DNA of 64,000 bases from positions 62,001 to 126,000 of the forward strand of contig NZ_FNDR01000004.1 in NCBI RefSeq assembly GCF_900099805.1, in the 5' to 3' direction. Under the pieces are notes generated by a model. That model did no database searches and was not told the origin of the DNA. It worked only from the letters and a program-made list of their open reading frames with translations. Of the stretch, positions 27,557-36,764 are shown one piece after another. The DNA is from Variovorax sp. OV700. Lineage in GTDB: Bacteria; Pseudomonadota; Gammaproteobacteria; Burkholderiales; Burkholderiaceae_C. How positions within the stretch are numbered: position 1 is the first letter of the stretch; every line of letters starts with the position of its first letter. The position numbers and the translations under genes were made by a program.

Positions 27557-30500
27557 ATGAATCCCAGCTCATTTGAATTGATCGTTTCTGACCCGCGTCT
27601 CGATCGGATCGTCGGAGATCACGACAGGCATGTCGCCATACAGCTGTGGCTCTTGCAGCTGCAGGCAGACTCTTTTCAGGAAACCCGATTGCTGTATGGC
27701 CGGGTCTTGCCTTTTGACTACAGCAACAACAGCTGGAACGCACCCAGAGAGGATGCATTTCGGCAGGTGACCGCAGGACTGAAGGCACAGGTACTGCGAC
27801 TCAACCTGTACTGCGCGGCCAGCTCGGTCGCGACATTCCTGCGCCACTTGGTGGGCGGAAGCGACTTGCAGACAGCAACGGCCGCCGCGGATCTCAATAT
27901 AAGCTCGCCCCTACAAAAAAGGGTCGGGGATCTCTTGCTTTCAGGCCCACTGGCTTTCCGCCCAGTGATGCATCTCCCCAGCCGGCAATACTACCGGTGG
28001 GCTACTTCGCGGCATAGCCCAGTGGTTGGGGCGAGCGCCGACAGTGCTGCCATCGCGAGCGAGTCCAAGTTGAGATCGTTTGCCGTCGGTAGAAGATTAA
28101 ACCCCGAGCTGGCTCGCCTCGCCGTCGGGGCACTGAACGCCGACACCGGTATGGAGTTCCACGAGCTTGACGCATGGCGCCTTGGCGATATCGAGCTCCT
28201 GGTCTTCCCGACTCTCGACGACCTTGGCCGCCCCACGTTCGACATCGAAGGCAAGCCGGCGGACCTCAAGTTGATCTTGCACAATTCAATTGACTTGGCA
28301 GGCGACATCAGAGTGAGGCTGACGGTCTTGAATGACAACTGCGACCTCGAGGTTCACGAACGTCATATCGCGGGCGCGCACAGCACGCCATTGACAATCG
28401 GCTTCGCTTTGCAGCCAGCCCACCTAGAAATAGTAGACGCGTACCGTCTCGAAATCGATGCGCAAGATGCTACTGGACGTTGGGTACCTCGTTTGCGCTG
28501 GGGCACACATCTCGTCAGAGAAGCAGGGTTCAGCATACATGCCGTCGGCGCCAATACGCGGGTAAAAAATGACTGGCTGACGGTGGCTCTTCGTCCCGTG
28601 CATGAGGAGCGCGTTGCAAACGTGCAGCAAATCACTCGGCAATCCTCGGTGACATCCTCAACAATGGGGCGCAGGCGGTTCGACGCGTGGGTGCCCCTAA
28701 ATCGGCAGGTCACCTCTATCATGAAAAGCCTGGTGCCTCCAGCATCAGACGCCCGATTTTTCCTCCGCTACTCCGAGGGGGACAACACCGGCAGGCTCGA
28801 ACTCGCCGAATGGTTGAAAAAACTATTGGCAGAGCACCGCAATGCCCAGGTCATCTGGTTCGACCCCTTCATGGAAGACATTGGCATCGAATTCCTGAAC
28901 CAGTACGGAGCGAATGAAGGCGACTACGTGGTGATTACGTGTTTGCCGGAACCGAAGTTGCCCGGCGACTTCCTCGACAGAAAGCCTAGCCGAATCGACA
29001 ACCTCTTGGCCGCCTGTAAATCGTGGTCGCAAAAGTATGGCTCGGTTCGACTACGCGTGGTCGCCTTGCCCTTTGGCGAGATCCACGATCGGATGATCAC
29101 CATCCAGAACGGCCAAGGCGAGCCAATTATCGGATTTCACCTGTCGAACTCAATACAAGCTGCCAACAAGAACCACCCCTTGCTCGTAACTTCTATCCCA
29201 ATCGACGTACTACGTCCAGTTGTCGACTACGCCCGGTCGATTTTGGGACGACTAGCCGCCAGCCCCCAGGGCGGTCCCTCAGTCCTATTCGACTCCGAAG
29301 CACATGCGCCTGAAAGCAAGCCTCGTTTCACGAGGGACGATGTCTATGCACATGCCAGAGCAGGTGAGGTTCTGGGATGGTGGGTGAACGACAAGAGTTT
29401 CGCGGGGCTCTCCGGAAGGCCCTTAGCTACCGCACTGATTGCCCACGGCCTTGCCGACGACCGTGGATTGAAAGGGATCGTCTTCGAGGATATGCCAGCC
29501 TCGATCTGGAGCCAAGGACTTCCCTTGCCGGAGTTCAACTCGGCGTGGGACGCAATAAGTCTTGTTCTCGCAAGCACATCTGCCCCGGAGGGCATAAGGG
29601 AGGCAGATTCCAACCCCGGCAGCCCTCTAAGCTTGGCACTGCGGTCCTATCTCGATATTGCTCGAGCCGATGCAATCGACCCCCCGGAACCCAAAGGCGG
29701 CCTCGTCAACATGACGGCGACGCTCGACGCCTCTCTGATCGATCTCCTCGACGACCAAGGCGATCCGCAGCGGATGTTTCCACCAGACGTCACCGAAGTC
29801 TTCTGGGGCGACTACTACGCGATCAGAACACTATGGGTACTCGACCCGGCGAACTTGGTCCGATGGATCGAAGAGGAGGCCGATCCAACGCTGCCCAGCA
29901 CCAAACGGCGCCAGCTTTCACTAAGGTGCGCCATTCGGGTAATCACCTTCGAAACTGCACGGGGCTTCTCGCGCGTTCAGTTGCAGGCGCTGCTCACTAG
30001 CGGCAATGATTTTCTTCGCTGGATCGGCTTTCACCTCTTCGAAGAACAGCTGAATACTGATCCGAAGGAGCTCGCCGAGTTCGGCCGAATTCCGAACCTC
30101 ACCGGCGCACTTCGCATCCGGCTGCTGGTTTGGCTCATCGAACGAGCCAACCCAAAAGATTTTTTGCGGGGAGTGCTAATCACCGAGCTACTGGAACTCG
30201 TTTCCCCCAAGGTCACTGACGAGGAACTCGGCGCCTTGATCAGTTCAGTTCAAAGCAAAGACCGGCGTCTCCATTCATCGTCGCCCTGGTTCCTGGATGA
30301 GATCATCGCTCCTTTGGTCGAAAGTGGACGCCTACCGCTCGAGCCTCTCACACGGATTTGGATGGACGAACTCAAGCTCCTTTGGAGCAAGTCCCGCGAC
30401 ACGGAGCGAGTTAGATTCAGGCGTGCAACGCAAGGAACGTTTACCGACGAGGTTGCCGTCCTGGCGACACTTTCTGACTCTCAGACATTGAAGTGGGTCG

Positions 30501-30784
30501 CCGATGCACTGCGCAATGATCTGACGGCAAGCGCCAGAGTTATCCAGGCACCCCTCGCCGCACATGCTGATTGGACGGAAACTGACAATGAACTCGATAT
30601 CGCCGCGTGGGCCGGCGCCCTAGTTGCGAGAATCCTCAAGAACTTGACCCGCCCACACCAGATGGAGACAAAGTTTCATGAGCTCCAGTCAAGGGCAGAC
30701 GATCTCGCATCCCGACGCGCTGAACAAGACAAGGCTGGTCTTGTTAGCCAAGAACTGAACGCCTACCGCAACATCACCGCATAG
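27557..30784 (+). CDS. Very large VPA1262-like protein with PLD-like region
   Basis: 1075 aa, cytoplasmic. The N-terminal 450 residues resemble the family called VPA1262 N-terminal domain (recognition from memory, moderate confidence). In the middle, NAQVIWFDPFMEDIGIEFL followed by VVALPFGEIHDRMITI looks like a phospholipase-D-like half with H-D-R in place of the usual H-x-K; such variants occur in defence-associated proteins. The C-terminal 500 residues are helical and may be repeat-like. It stands alone on the plus strand between a metabolic cassette and the HEPN-like genes. Size, context and the PLD-like motif suggest an antiphage protein. Confidence 0.6.
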   Translation: MNPSSFELIVSDPRLDRIVGDHDRHVAIQLWLLQLQADSFQETRLLYGRVLPFDYSNNSWNAPREDAFRQVTAGLKAQVLRLNLYCAASSVATFLRHLVGGSDLQTATAAADLNISSPLQKRVGDLLLSGPLAFRPVMHLPSRQYYRWATSRHSPVVGASADSAAIASESKLRSFAVGRRLNPELARLAVGALNADTGMEFHELDAWRLGDIELLVFPTLDDLGRPTFDIEGKPADLKLILHNSIDLAGDIRVRLTVLNDNCDLEVHERHIAGAHSTPLTIGFALQPAHLEIVDAYRLEIDAQDATGRWVPRLRWGTHLVREAGFSIHAVGANTRVKNDWLTVALRPVHEERVANVQQITRQSSVTSSTMGRRRFDAWVPLNRQVTSIMKSLVPPASDARFFLRYSEGDNTGRLELAEWLKKLLAEHRNAQVIWFDPFMEDIGIEFLNQYGANEGDYVVITCLPEPKLPGDFLDRKPSRIDNLLAACKSWSQKYGSVRLRVVALPFGEIHDRMITIQNGQGEPIIGFHLSNSIQAANKNHPLLVTSIPIDVLRPVVDYARSILGRLAASPQGGPSVLFDSEAHAPESKPRFTRDDVYAHARAGEVLGWWVNDKSFAGLSGRPLATALIAHGLADDRGLKGIVFEDMPASIWSQGLPLPEFNSAWDAISLVLASTSAPEGIREADSNPGSPLSLALRSYLDIARADAIDPPEPKGGLVNMTATLDASLIDLLDDQGDPQRMFPPDVTEVFWGDYYAIRTLWVLDPANLVRWIEEEADPTLPSTKRRQLSLRCAIRVITFETARGFSRVQLQALLTSGNDFLRWIGFHLFEEQLNTDPKELAEFGRIPNLTGALRIRLLVWLIERANPKDFLRGVLITELLELVSPKVTDEELGALISSVQSKDRRLHSSSPWFLDEIIAPLVESGRLPLEPLTRIWMDELKLLWSKSRDTERVRFRRATQGTFTDEVAVLATLSDSQTLKWVADALRNDLTASARVIQAPLAAHADWTETDNELDIAAWAGALVARILKNLTRPHQMETKFHELQSRADDLASRRAEQDKAGLVSQELNAYRNITA

Positions 30785-31113
30785 TCGCATTGCTTTTTTC
30801 TTGAGGAGCGGAGCGCACGCAACAGCCGCTGCAGCGCTGCGCTCAGCCCCCTAGATGCCAACCCACGATAAGCAGGCGTTTACGTAGGCCAGCTTTTGCA
30901 CATATGCGGGGCAGACAGCACGCTGTTAATGGCCATTGGATCCGCTCGCGATAACGCGGTCACGAGAACACTTTTTCTCATCGGTTGACCCCACGCGTCC
31001 CGAGAACCTCGAATATCGGGTTTGAGGCGCGTATCAGTCACGTCTTGGCCTTAGGATAGTCGGGGGAAAAGTCCGCTTTGAGGCGTCGAGCTAGACCAGC
31101 TCGTTGGGTTGTA
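30785..31113. other. Intergenic, no gene seen
   Basis: Convergent spacer between the VPA1262-like gene and the HEPN-like gene. A G+C-rich inverted segment (CAGCCGCTGCAGCG) is present near 30820, but no U-tract follows, so no terminator is called. No open frame with coding character. Confidence 0.4.
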
Positions 31114-31851
31114 TCACATTGCTAGGTCAGTGATTAGCAACCGATCGAGCACGGGGTCGAGCCAGTCTCGAATGTAGTGTGCGGTCGCGCGCCGGTCCAC
31201 ACCTGAGTCCAGCTTCTGCCGCTCTCCAGATGCGAGTGGTATGGGGTAACGCCCCCGCCAAAGGACGACCTCTGATAGATCGCGGCAAATGTTTCGCATA
31301 GCAGATCGGTCACTGTCAAACTTCAGAACGTCCGAGAATTCGCCCCTAAACAATCCCACGGCCTCCGCGAGCGCGAGAATGTTGTGTCCACTAGAAGTTG
31401 GCACCCCCAAGGTCCTCAGTTCAGCGCTGGTTGCCGCGCCGCCTCCGTCAACAGAAACGCGGAACTCAATCTTTTCCGGATGGTGCTCCACAATCCAAGC
31501 CTTGAGTGCTGTCTCGAGCGCGAGGCCGTAGAGGAGCTTGGTTGTTTCGAGCGATTCCATCGCCCGGTCGAGGTCTGGAGTTCTTCTCCGAGAGTCGCCA
31601 TCCTCCATGGTCATTCCCGTCAGATCCAGACTGAACTCATTCCACAGCGCGTCCGCTGAGCGCCTGAGGGCGCGCGCGTGTGTTCTCCACGCATGTGGAT
31701 CCCTGGTCTTTATAAGAAATTCGTCGGCGTGCAAGTCGCTGCCCTCTATGTCCGTCCGGGACTTACTGTAGCCGGTCGTGCCGCCGTCGAGAAGGGGACC
31801 ACTGCTACGGGAGACCTCGAATACGCAGTCGAAGTTGAGCCTACTGGCCAC
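31114..31851 (-). CDS. Hypothetical protein, HEPN-like
   Basis: 245 aa from a GTG that overlaps the end of the upstream gene by 11 bp. The core LETTKLLYGLALETALKAWI followed about 40 residues later by SGHNILALAEAVGLF is the pattern of HEPN-type helical proteins (a helix with E-x-x-L-K, then G-H-x-L). No R-x4-6-H RNase motif is evident, so it may be a non-catalytic member or a different helical family. The coupled upstream gene is cut by IS66, so expression of this one now probably depends on the insertion sequence or an internal promoter. Confidence 0.5.
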   Translation of the reverse strand: MASRLNFDCVFEVSRSSGPLLDGGTTGYSKSRTDIEGSDLHADEFLIKTRDPHAWRTHARALRRSADALWNEFSLDLTGMTMEDGDSRRRTPDLDRAMESLETTKLLYGLALETALKAWIVEHHPEKIEFRVSVDGGGAATSAELRTLGVPTSSGHNILALAEAVGLFRGEFSDVLKFDSDRSAMRNICRDLSEVVLWRGRYPIPLASGERQKLDSGVDRRATAHYIRDWLDPVLDRLLITDLAM

Positions 31852-33069
31852 AGGATGGTGGTTGCCGCGTTTGTCGAGGCATCGATTGCTCCTGCAAGCG
31901 CTGCAGCATCCCTGCCGCTGTCGTTGCGACAGCCTCGCTCAAGCTGAGATTGAGCAAGCCACCCTCGAATGAGGCGGTTGCGAGGACATCCAACTCGACG
32001 TCCAGCCGGCTGATAGAGCGCGACGCTGCTGATCCGTGACTTGAGCAGATCATCCTGATCCTATTGATGCTCACGGACTCCATAAAGAACTTTTCGAGAA
32101 AATCTTTCGGGACCGGCCCTGAAATGCGCCCTCCCTTTTCCGGCGTGTCATAGAGTTCAAACGTCGACTCGATGAGCACAGCGTCCACGTTGTCGGTCGA
32201 TAGCGACCAACTTCCATCAGTTTGTTGCGATGGCGTCGTTGGCTCTGAAACGACGCTCAGGATTTGAATGGCGTACTTCTGCGTTGGAATCGGATCGAGC
32301 TTCGATTCCAGCCGCTGCAATGACGCGATCAGATAGAGCCGCGTGATGACTACGTCGTCACCTGTTTTCGTGACGTGGATATCAAGCCGAGAAGGCATCT
32401 TTCGGACGCCCTCTTGAACAAGCCGATACCATTCATAGAAGCCACCGCATGAGTAGGTCGACACCATCCCATCTAGGCCGTGCAGGTGGTCGCTTTCAGC
32501 GTACAACATGTCAGATGAAAGACCTTCCGCCAGGTTCTCCGTGATGCTAACCCTCTGAGTGAAAGCGGCTTTCTTCGAAGCCTGCGCATGACGATCGCGC
32601 TCATTGATTTTTACTGCGAGCAGTGAGGTGCCGGTGCCTGCAAGATAGCACGTGCCGAAGCTTTGTGTGGGTACGACGGCGTGCCGGTTGTGCGTGAATA
32701 CCTCCCATTTTCCCTGCCTGTCTCTGATCAATCCCAAGAGGAAAAGCTTGTGACTCTCGACCCGCCTCAGTGTTTGCTCAAGCATCCTGCGGTCGACCTG
32801 TAGGTCCGGCTGATAGCCGCCGAGATTCATGATGTGCGCAGAGAGCTCCGCCCAGAACCTGAAGGCAGGGCCACAGTGCCCCGCGAATGCGATCACACCA
32901 CTATGGTTCGGCAGGAAGAATGTCTTGCGCCCAAGCCGGGCGATGTACCACGGCTCCTCGGGGCTACCACGTTCCGATGGGATCTGCCCCACGCTCGGTA
33001 GCCACACAGATCTCAGTTCGTTAGGATCTGATCCATCAACTGTCAACAGTGTGTCAGCAACAATGTGCG

Positions 33070-33077
33070 GATCGTTC
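33070..33077. repeat. IS66 target-site duplication, left copy
   Basis: GATCGTTC, identical to the right copy at 35672-35679. It lies within codons 9-12 of the interrupted gene. Confidence 0.95.
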
Positions 33078-33138
33078 GTAAGCGCTCAATAAACCACGCC
33101 CTTGCGCGTGGTGTCGGAACCGGTGCGCGCAGGGCGGC

Positions 33139-34698
33139 CTACGCGCCGACGAGCTCGATGTTCCAGGGCAGCAGCGCCTCGTAGTCGTCGACGGTCTGCG
33201 CCAGAGGCAGCTTCTTGAACAGCGCGACAAGGTATCGGTAGGGCTCGATGTTGTTGGCCTTGGCCGTCTCGATCAGCGAATAAAGATTGGCACTGGCATT
33301 CGCGCCGCCCACGGTGTCAGCGAACAACCACGACCGTCTTCCAACGACGAAGGGCCGGATCGCGTTCTCCACCGGGTTGGAGTCCAGTGGCCAGGTGCCG
33401 TTGTCCAGGAATCGCACAAGCTTGGGCCACTGCCCGTGCAGGTAGTGCAGTGCCTCGCCCAGCAGGCTCGACGGCGCAACGCTATGCAGGTGCGTGAGCA
33501 GCAGCCGCTCGATCTCGCGCACGACGCCGCGGCTGTAGCGCGAACGCAGTCTCAGCCGGCGCGCGGGCGTCCAGTCCTTGGTCAATGCCTCCGCGCGGTA
33601 CAGCTTGCCAATGAGCCGTACGAATCGGGTCGCGAGCTGGTCGGGCGAACGCGCTGCCTTCGGGATGGACTCCTCGGCCTTGATCAGCGGCCGGCGCGCG
33701 TGAACCCAGCATCCGAGATGCGTGAGACCACCGGTCTTCGCGATGCCGTTGTAGACCTCGTAGCCGTCGGTGATGAGCGTGGTGCCGGGGCGGATGCCGG
33801 CATACAGCTTCTCGGCGTGCACGGCGCCGCGCCCCGGCGCATAGGCGAACAGCCGCACCGGTGGACCGGTGCCATTCATCTGCGCCCACATGAAGCTTTT
33901 CGTCTGTGCTTTGCGTCCGGGCTCCTTCAGCACCTGGACCGTCGTCTCGTCGCCGTAGATCAAGTCGCTGTCCAGCAAGTGATCGCGCAGCAGATTGATG
34001 ACGGGCTGCACGGCCTGGCCGATGCGCACGACGCCGGCCGCCAGGGTGTTGCTCACGATGTCGCCGCCGAAGCGGCGCAGCAGCGCGGCCGTGCGGTACA
34101 GCGGCATGCCGAACTGGTACTTGCCGGTGATGACCCAGGCCTGGGCCTGCTCGGTGAGCAGGCCGCGCGGGATGATGCGCGCCGGCGCCGGTGCGACCTT
34201 CAGGCTCTGATCGCAGCAGGGACAGGCGTACTTGATGCGGTGGTGCTGCAGCACATGCACCTGCTCGGGGATGACGTCCATCTGCTCGCTGACCTCGGCG
34301 CCGATCTCCACCAGCGCGTGCCCGTCATGGTCGCACACACGCTCGGCCTCGGGCAGCTCGTGGCGCACGATCTCGCGCGGCAGCGCGGGGTCCAGCGGCT
34401 TGCGTCCGCGCTTCTTGCGCTGATGCCCGGCGACCGGTGTCGACTCCTCTTCGTCGGTCTCGGCCGGCGGCGTCTGATCGGTGGGAGCGAGGGCTTCGGC
34501 CTCGTTGAGGAACAGGTCCTTCTGATCGGTGCCGCGGGCTTCGCTCTTGGCAGCGAACAGCTGGCGCTGCAACGACCTCAATCGCTCCAGGGCGAGGTCC
34601 CGCTCGGTGGTCGCCACCCGCAGCGCACCGGCCAGCGCGTCGCGCTCGGCGATGAGACCAGCGAGTTCTTCAGCGGTGATGGTGGCAGGCGACGGCAC
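33139..34698 (-). CDS. tnpC: IS66 transposase TnpC
   Basis: 519 aa, full length for the family. An N-terminal coiled segment (LRVATTERDLALERLRSLQR) is followed by a zinc-finger-like region (YACPCCDQSL) and the catalytic core. DDE residues are expected at LIYGDETTVQVL, TTLITDGYEVYNG and LDSNPVENAIRPFVVGRRSW, the last being the usual IS66 C-terminal signature. The gene ends LLPWNIEL, as in other IS66 transposases. It is required for transposition together with TnpA and TnpB. Confidence 0.96.
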   Translation of the reverse strand: MPSPATITAEELAGLIAERDALAGALRVATTERDLALERLRSLQRQLFAAKSEARGTDQKDLFLNEAEALAPTDQTPPAETDEEESTPVAGHQRKKRGRKPLDPALPREIVRHELPEAERVCDHDGHALVEIGAEVSEQMDVIPEQVHVLQHHRIKYACPCCDQSLKVAPAPARIIPRGLLTEQAQAWVITGKYQFGMPLYRTAALLRRFGGDIVSNTLAAGVVRIGQAVQPVINLLRDHLLDSDLIYGDETTVQVLKEPGRKAQTKSFMWAQMNGTGPPVRLFAYAPGRGAVHAEKLYAGIRPGTTLITDGYEVYNGIAKTGGLTHLGCWVHARRPLIKAEESIPKAARSPDQLATRFVRLIGKLYRAEALTKDWTPARRLRLRSRYSRGVVREIERLLLTHLHSVAPSSLLGEALHYLHGQWPKLVRFLDNGTWPLDSNPVENAIRPFVVGRRSWLFADTVGGANASANLYSLIETAKANNIEPYRYLVALFKKLPLAQTVDDYEALLPWNIELVGA

Positions 34699-34733
34699 GC
34701 CAGCTTGGATCGGTATGCGCCATCATTGTTCCT

Positions 34734-35084
34734 TCAGGCCACGCTGGAATAGCGCAGACGGGAGTGGCGTTGCACCACCGCGATGTCGATGCCCTCCAGC
34801 AACCAGTGCAGCTGTTCGGCCGTCAGCGTGGGGACCGCCTCGGCCGAGGGCCAGATGAACCTGTCCTTCTCCAGACGCTTGAGCAACAGCCAAAAGCCGT
34901 TGCGCTCCCAGCCCAGGATCTTCACCCGGTCGCGCCGGCGGTTGCTGAACACGTACGCGCACGAGGCGAACGGGTCCAGGCCCAGGGCCTGCTCCACCAG
35001 CACGGCCAGGCCGTTGATGCTCAGCCGGAAGTCCACGGGCTCGCGGTGCAGGTAGACCTTCAGCCCTTCGTCGAAGCGGAACAT
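34734..35084 (-). CDS. tnpB: IS66 accessory protein TnpB (Orf2)
   Basis: 116 aa. It contains FDEGLKVYLHREPVDFRLSI near the N-terminus and FSNRRRDRVKILGWERNGFW, diagnostic for IS66 Orf2, and LPTLTAEQLHWLLEGID at the C-terminus. It overlaps the tnpA 3' end by 25 bp, a coupling typical of IS66. It has no known catalytic motif but is needed for transposition of the family. Confidence 0.95.
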   Translation of the reverse strand: MFRFDEGLKVYLHREPVDFRLSINGLAVLVEQALGLDPFASCAYVFSNRRRDRVKILGWERNGFWLLLKRLEKDRFIWPSAEAVPTLTAEQLHWLLEGIDIAVVQRHSRLRYSSVA

Positions 35085-35584
35085 GGCAGTCGGCTCAACA
35101 TTTGCACCAGCGTCGGCAATTCCTGCAAGCTCGTCTTGCCGAGATCGAGCTGCACGCCGTTGGGCAACCGCACCTGCAAACCGACCATCGGCGCCGGTGC
35201 CGCCAAGGAACTCTCATCCGGGATCACCGCCACGGCCGTAGCAGGTGTGTGGGCCGCGGGAACAGCCGCCGCACGCTCGCGCTGAGGCACTCGCTGAAGC
35301 TGATCTTGTTCACCCTCTACGCGCACGGCAACGAATGCCGCATCTTGCATTCGCGCGATATCACCCGCTGGCACCTGGGCGCTTCGCCGCTGGTAAGCCG
35401 CGATCCACGTCCTCAGCAGGTTCGTATTGACGCCGTGCTCCATCGCCATGCGGGCCACAGACACTCCCTGCTTGAGACAGGCAACGATCAATTCCCTCTT
35501 GGCGGCTTCGTCGTAGACGCTGCGACCGTCACTCTTGCGCCCCACAACCAACCGGCCTCTCAACTCTGCGTACTGCTCTGTCAT
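35060..35584 (-). CDS. tnpA: IS66 accessory protein TnpA (Orf1)
   Basis: 174 aa from the ATG at 35584 (TEQYAELRGRLVVGRK). A helix-turn-helix of the IS3/IS66 type is visible: YDEAAKRELIVACLKQGVSV, then MEHGVNTNLLRTWIAAYQ. The frame stays open 14 codons upstream, but that segment lies close to the IS end and lacks family similarity. It likely binds the terminal repeats. Confidence 0.92.
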   Translation of the reverse strand: MTEQYAELRGRLVVGRKSDGRSVYDEAAKRELIVACLKQGVSVARMAMEHGVNTNLLRTWIAAYQRRSAQVPAGDIARMQDAAFVAVRVEGEQDQLQRVPQRERAAAVPAAHTPATAVAVIPDESSLAAPAPMVGLQVRLPNGVQLDLGKTSLQELPTLVQMLSRLPCSASTKG

Positions 35585-35671
35585 GTCTACGTGTCCATGT
35601 TGCTCTACATGGGCACGTAGCCTCACAGCTCATCGTTCCCTGAACAAGGGCGTGGTTAATTGACGGCTTAC

Positions 35672-35679
35672 GATCGTTC
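35672..35679. repeat. IS66 target-site duplication, right copy
   Basis: GATCGTTC, directly after the TTAC end of the element. Identity with the left copy shows insertion by transposition without later rearrangement. Confidence 0.95.
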
Positions 35680-35933
35680 TCTACGTTGAGAAGGGCGATG
35701 ACCGTCATGAGATGGAGTAGCGGTTTATGGAAGGCCCGGCCAACGTATCAGTTCTGACCTGCTTAGTGGTACTAGCCGCAGAGGTTCACTCCAGAGAGTA
35801 CCTGCTCCGCCAAGTCGTGTCGACCGGCTGCGGCGGCGGGCGAGCGAAGCACGCTCGAGCACCTTGCGGAGGAAGAGACCGCTCTCGCAAATGACGACTC
35901 AGCAGAACATTCCGCATGGCTCGTTAGGCCGAA

Positions 35934-36764
35934 TCAATCCGACGCATTCAGCATTGCTTCCTGCGCGACTGCACTGGCGAGAGACTTCATGAATTCCCAG
36001 TGCAGCCGGATCAGGGATCCTGGCGCCTCATCCAGCGCGGAGCCAAACGCCCGCAACTGCCTGTCGTAGAGCTGGCGTCCGTGCGGTGTGTCGGCGGCCG
36101 CCCTCAGCCACTCTCTCCTGGGAAGCACGAGGCCTCTGAACCTGTGGGCCGGAATGGACCTGGCCATGATCAGCCCCGCAGGATCGAAGTCGAAGAAGCC
36201 CCTCACGGGCTCAGCCCGCTCCCGCACAAGAGCGGCCGCATCCTCGTTAGGGCTTTCCGGATCGCCGCGGTAGACCACCAGCGTCCCAGTGCCGCCCCAT
36301 CGAATCCAGCGGTAGGAACTGATCTGCCGGAAAGTCTCGAAGTTCTCGACGACCATGATCTGGTCGCAGGCGATGGCGCGAGCCTGCTCGAGCGTCGCCA
36401 CCAGGTGAGTTCCATCGGGCGTATAGAGGCTGCGGCCGTCCAGGGTGCAGTTTCCAATGCAGCGAACCGAGACCGATCGCGCGCGAGGTGCGGCGCTGAA
36501 GTGCTTCTCGGACATGCCGCCGAATGCCGCCGCCTCGGCGCGGCTGGTTCGCTCCCCCAGCTTGGCAACCGGGAGCTGGTGAGCCTGCAAAAGCTTCGCG
36601 GCCGCCGCATGGTGCTGCGCGCTGTAGGTCACTTCCGAGCCGACAGGCGTTCCTATGCTGTAGTGCTCACTGAAGAAAAGCGCCGTCGGCCCGATGCGGT
36701 TCGAGGCAGGCGCCACCGCGACGAGACGCTGCAGGAAAGAGATCTGCTGCGACGTGAACGTCAT
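35934..36764 (-). CDS. jetD: Wadjet JetD-like Toprim nuclease subunit
   Basis: 276 aa, last gene of the four-gene Wadjet operon. The C-terminal half has a Toprim-like layout: IMVVENFETFRQI (first acidic strand), TLVVYRGDP and VRGFFDFDPAGLIMA (D-x-D). In Wadjet this subunit cuts small circular DNA after loop extrusion by the JetABC motor. The N-terminal half is presumably the DNA-binding arm domain. The ATG overlaps the jetA stop by four bases. The protein is shorter than many JetD proteins, pointing to a non-type-I Wadjet. Confidence 0.82.
   Translation of the reverse strand: MTFTSQQISFLQRLVAVAPASNRIGPTALFFSEHYSIGTPVGSEVTYSAQHHAAAAKLLQAHQLPVAKLGERTSRAEAAAFGGMSEKHFSAAPRARSVSVRCIGNCTLDGRSLYTPDGTHLVATLEQARAIACDQIMVVENFETFRQISSYRWIRWGGTGTLVVYRGDPESPNEDAAALVRERAEPVRGFFDFDPAGLIMARSIPAHRFRGLVLPRREWLRAAADTPHGRQLYDRQLRAFGSALDEAPGSLIRLHWEFMKSLASAVAQEAMLNASD

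Larger units (their letters stand above)
33078..35671 (-). mobile_element. Complete IS66-family insertion sequence (2594 bp)
   Basis: Ends are imperfect inverted repeats that begin GTAAGCG/GTAAGCC and run to CCACGCCCTTG (about 27 bp). It carries tnpA, tnpB and tnpC in the standard order on the minus strand, all intact. It is flanked by identical 8-bp target duplications GATCGTTC, the length expected for IS66. All parts needed for transposition seem present. Confidence 0.96.
31841..35708 (-). pseudogene. Unknown gene split by IS66 after codon 11
   Basis: The 3' part (31841-33077) encodes about 410 aa with no start of its own; the 5' part (35672-35708) starts at an ATG at 35708. Removing the element and one target copy rejoins the frame exactly: TVIALLNVENDPHIVAD, then TLLTVDGSDPNELRSVWLP. 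The rebuilt protein of about 420 aa is not recognised. Its first strand (T-V-I-A-L, then I-V-A-D) and a later FAGHCGPAFRFW resemble the start of Ntn-hydrolase/proteasome-like folds with Thr2 exposed after Met removal; this is only a hypothesis. The remaining frame is undamaged, so the insertion looks recent. Confidence 0.75.

Noticed and set aside
33436..34752. 438-codon plus-strand frame inside IS66
   Set aside because: Antisense to tnpC with His/Arg/Gln-rich composition; IS66 has no gene on that strand.
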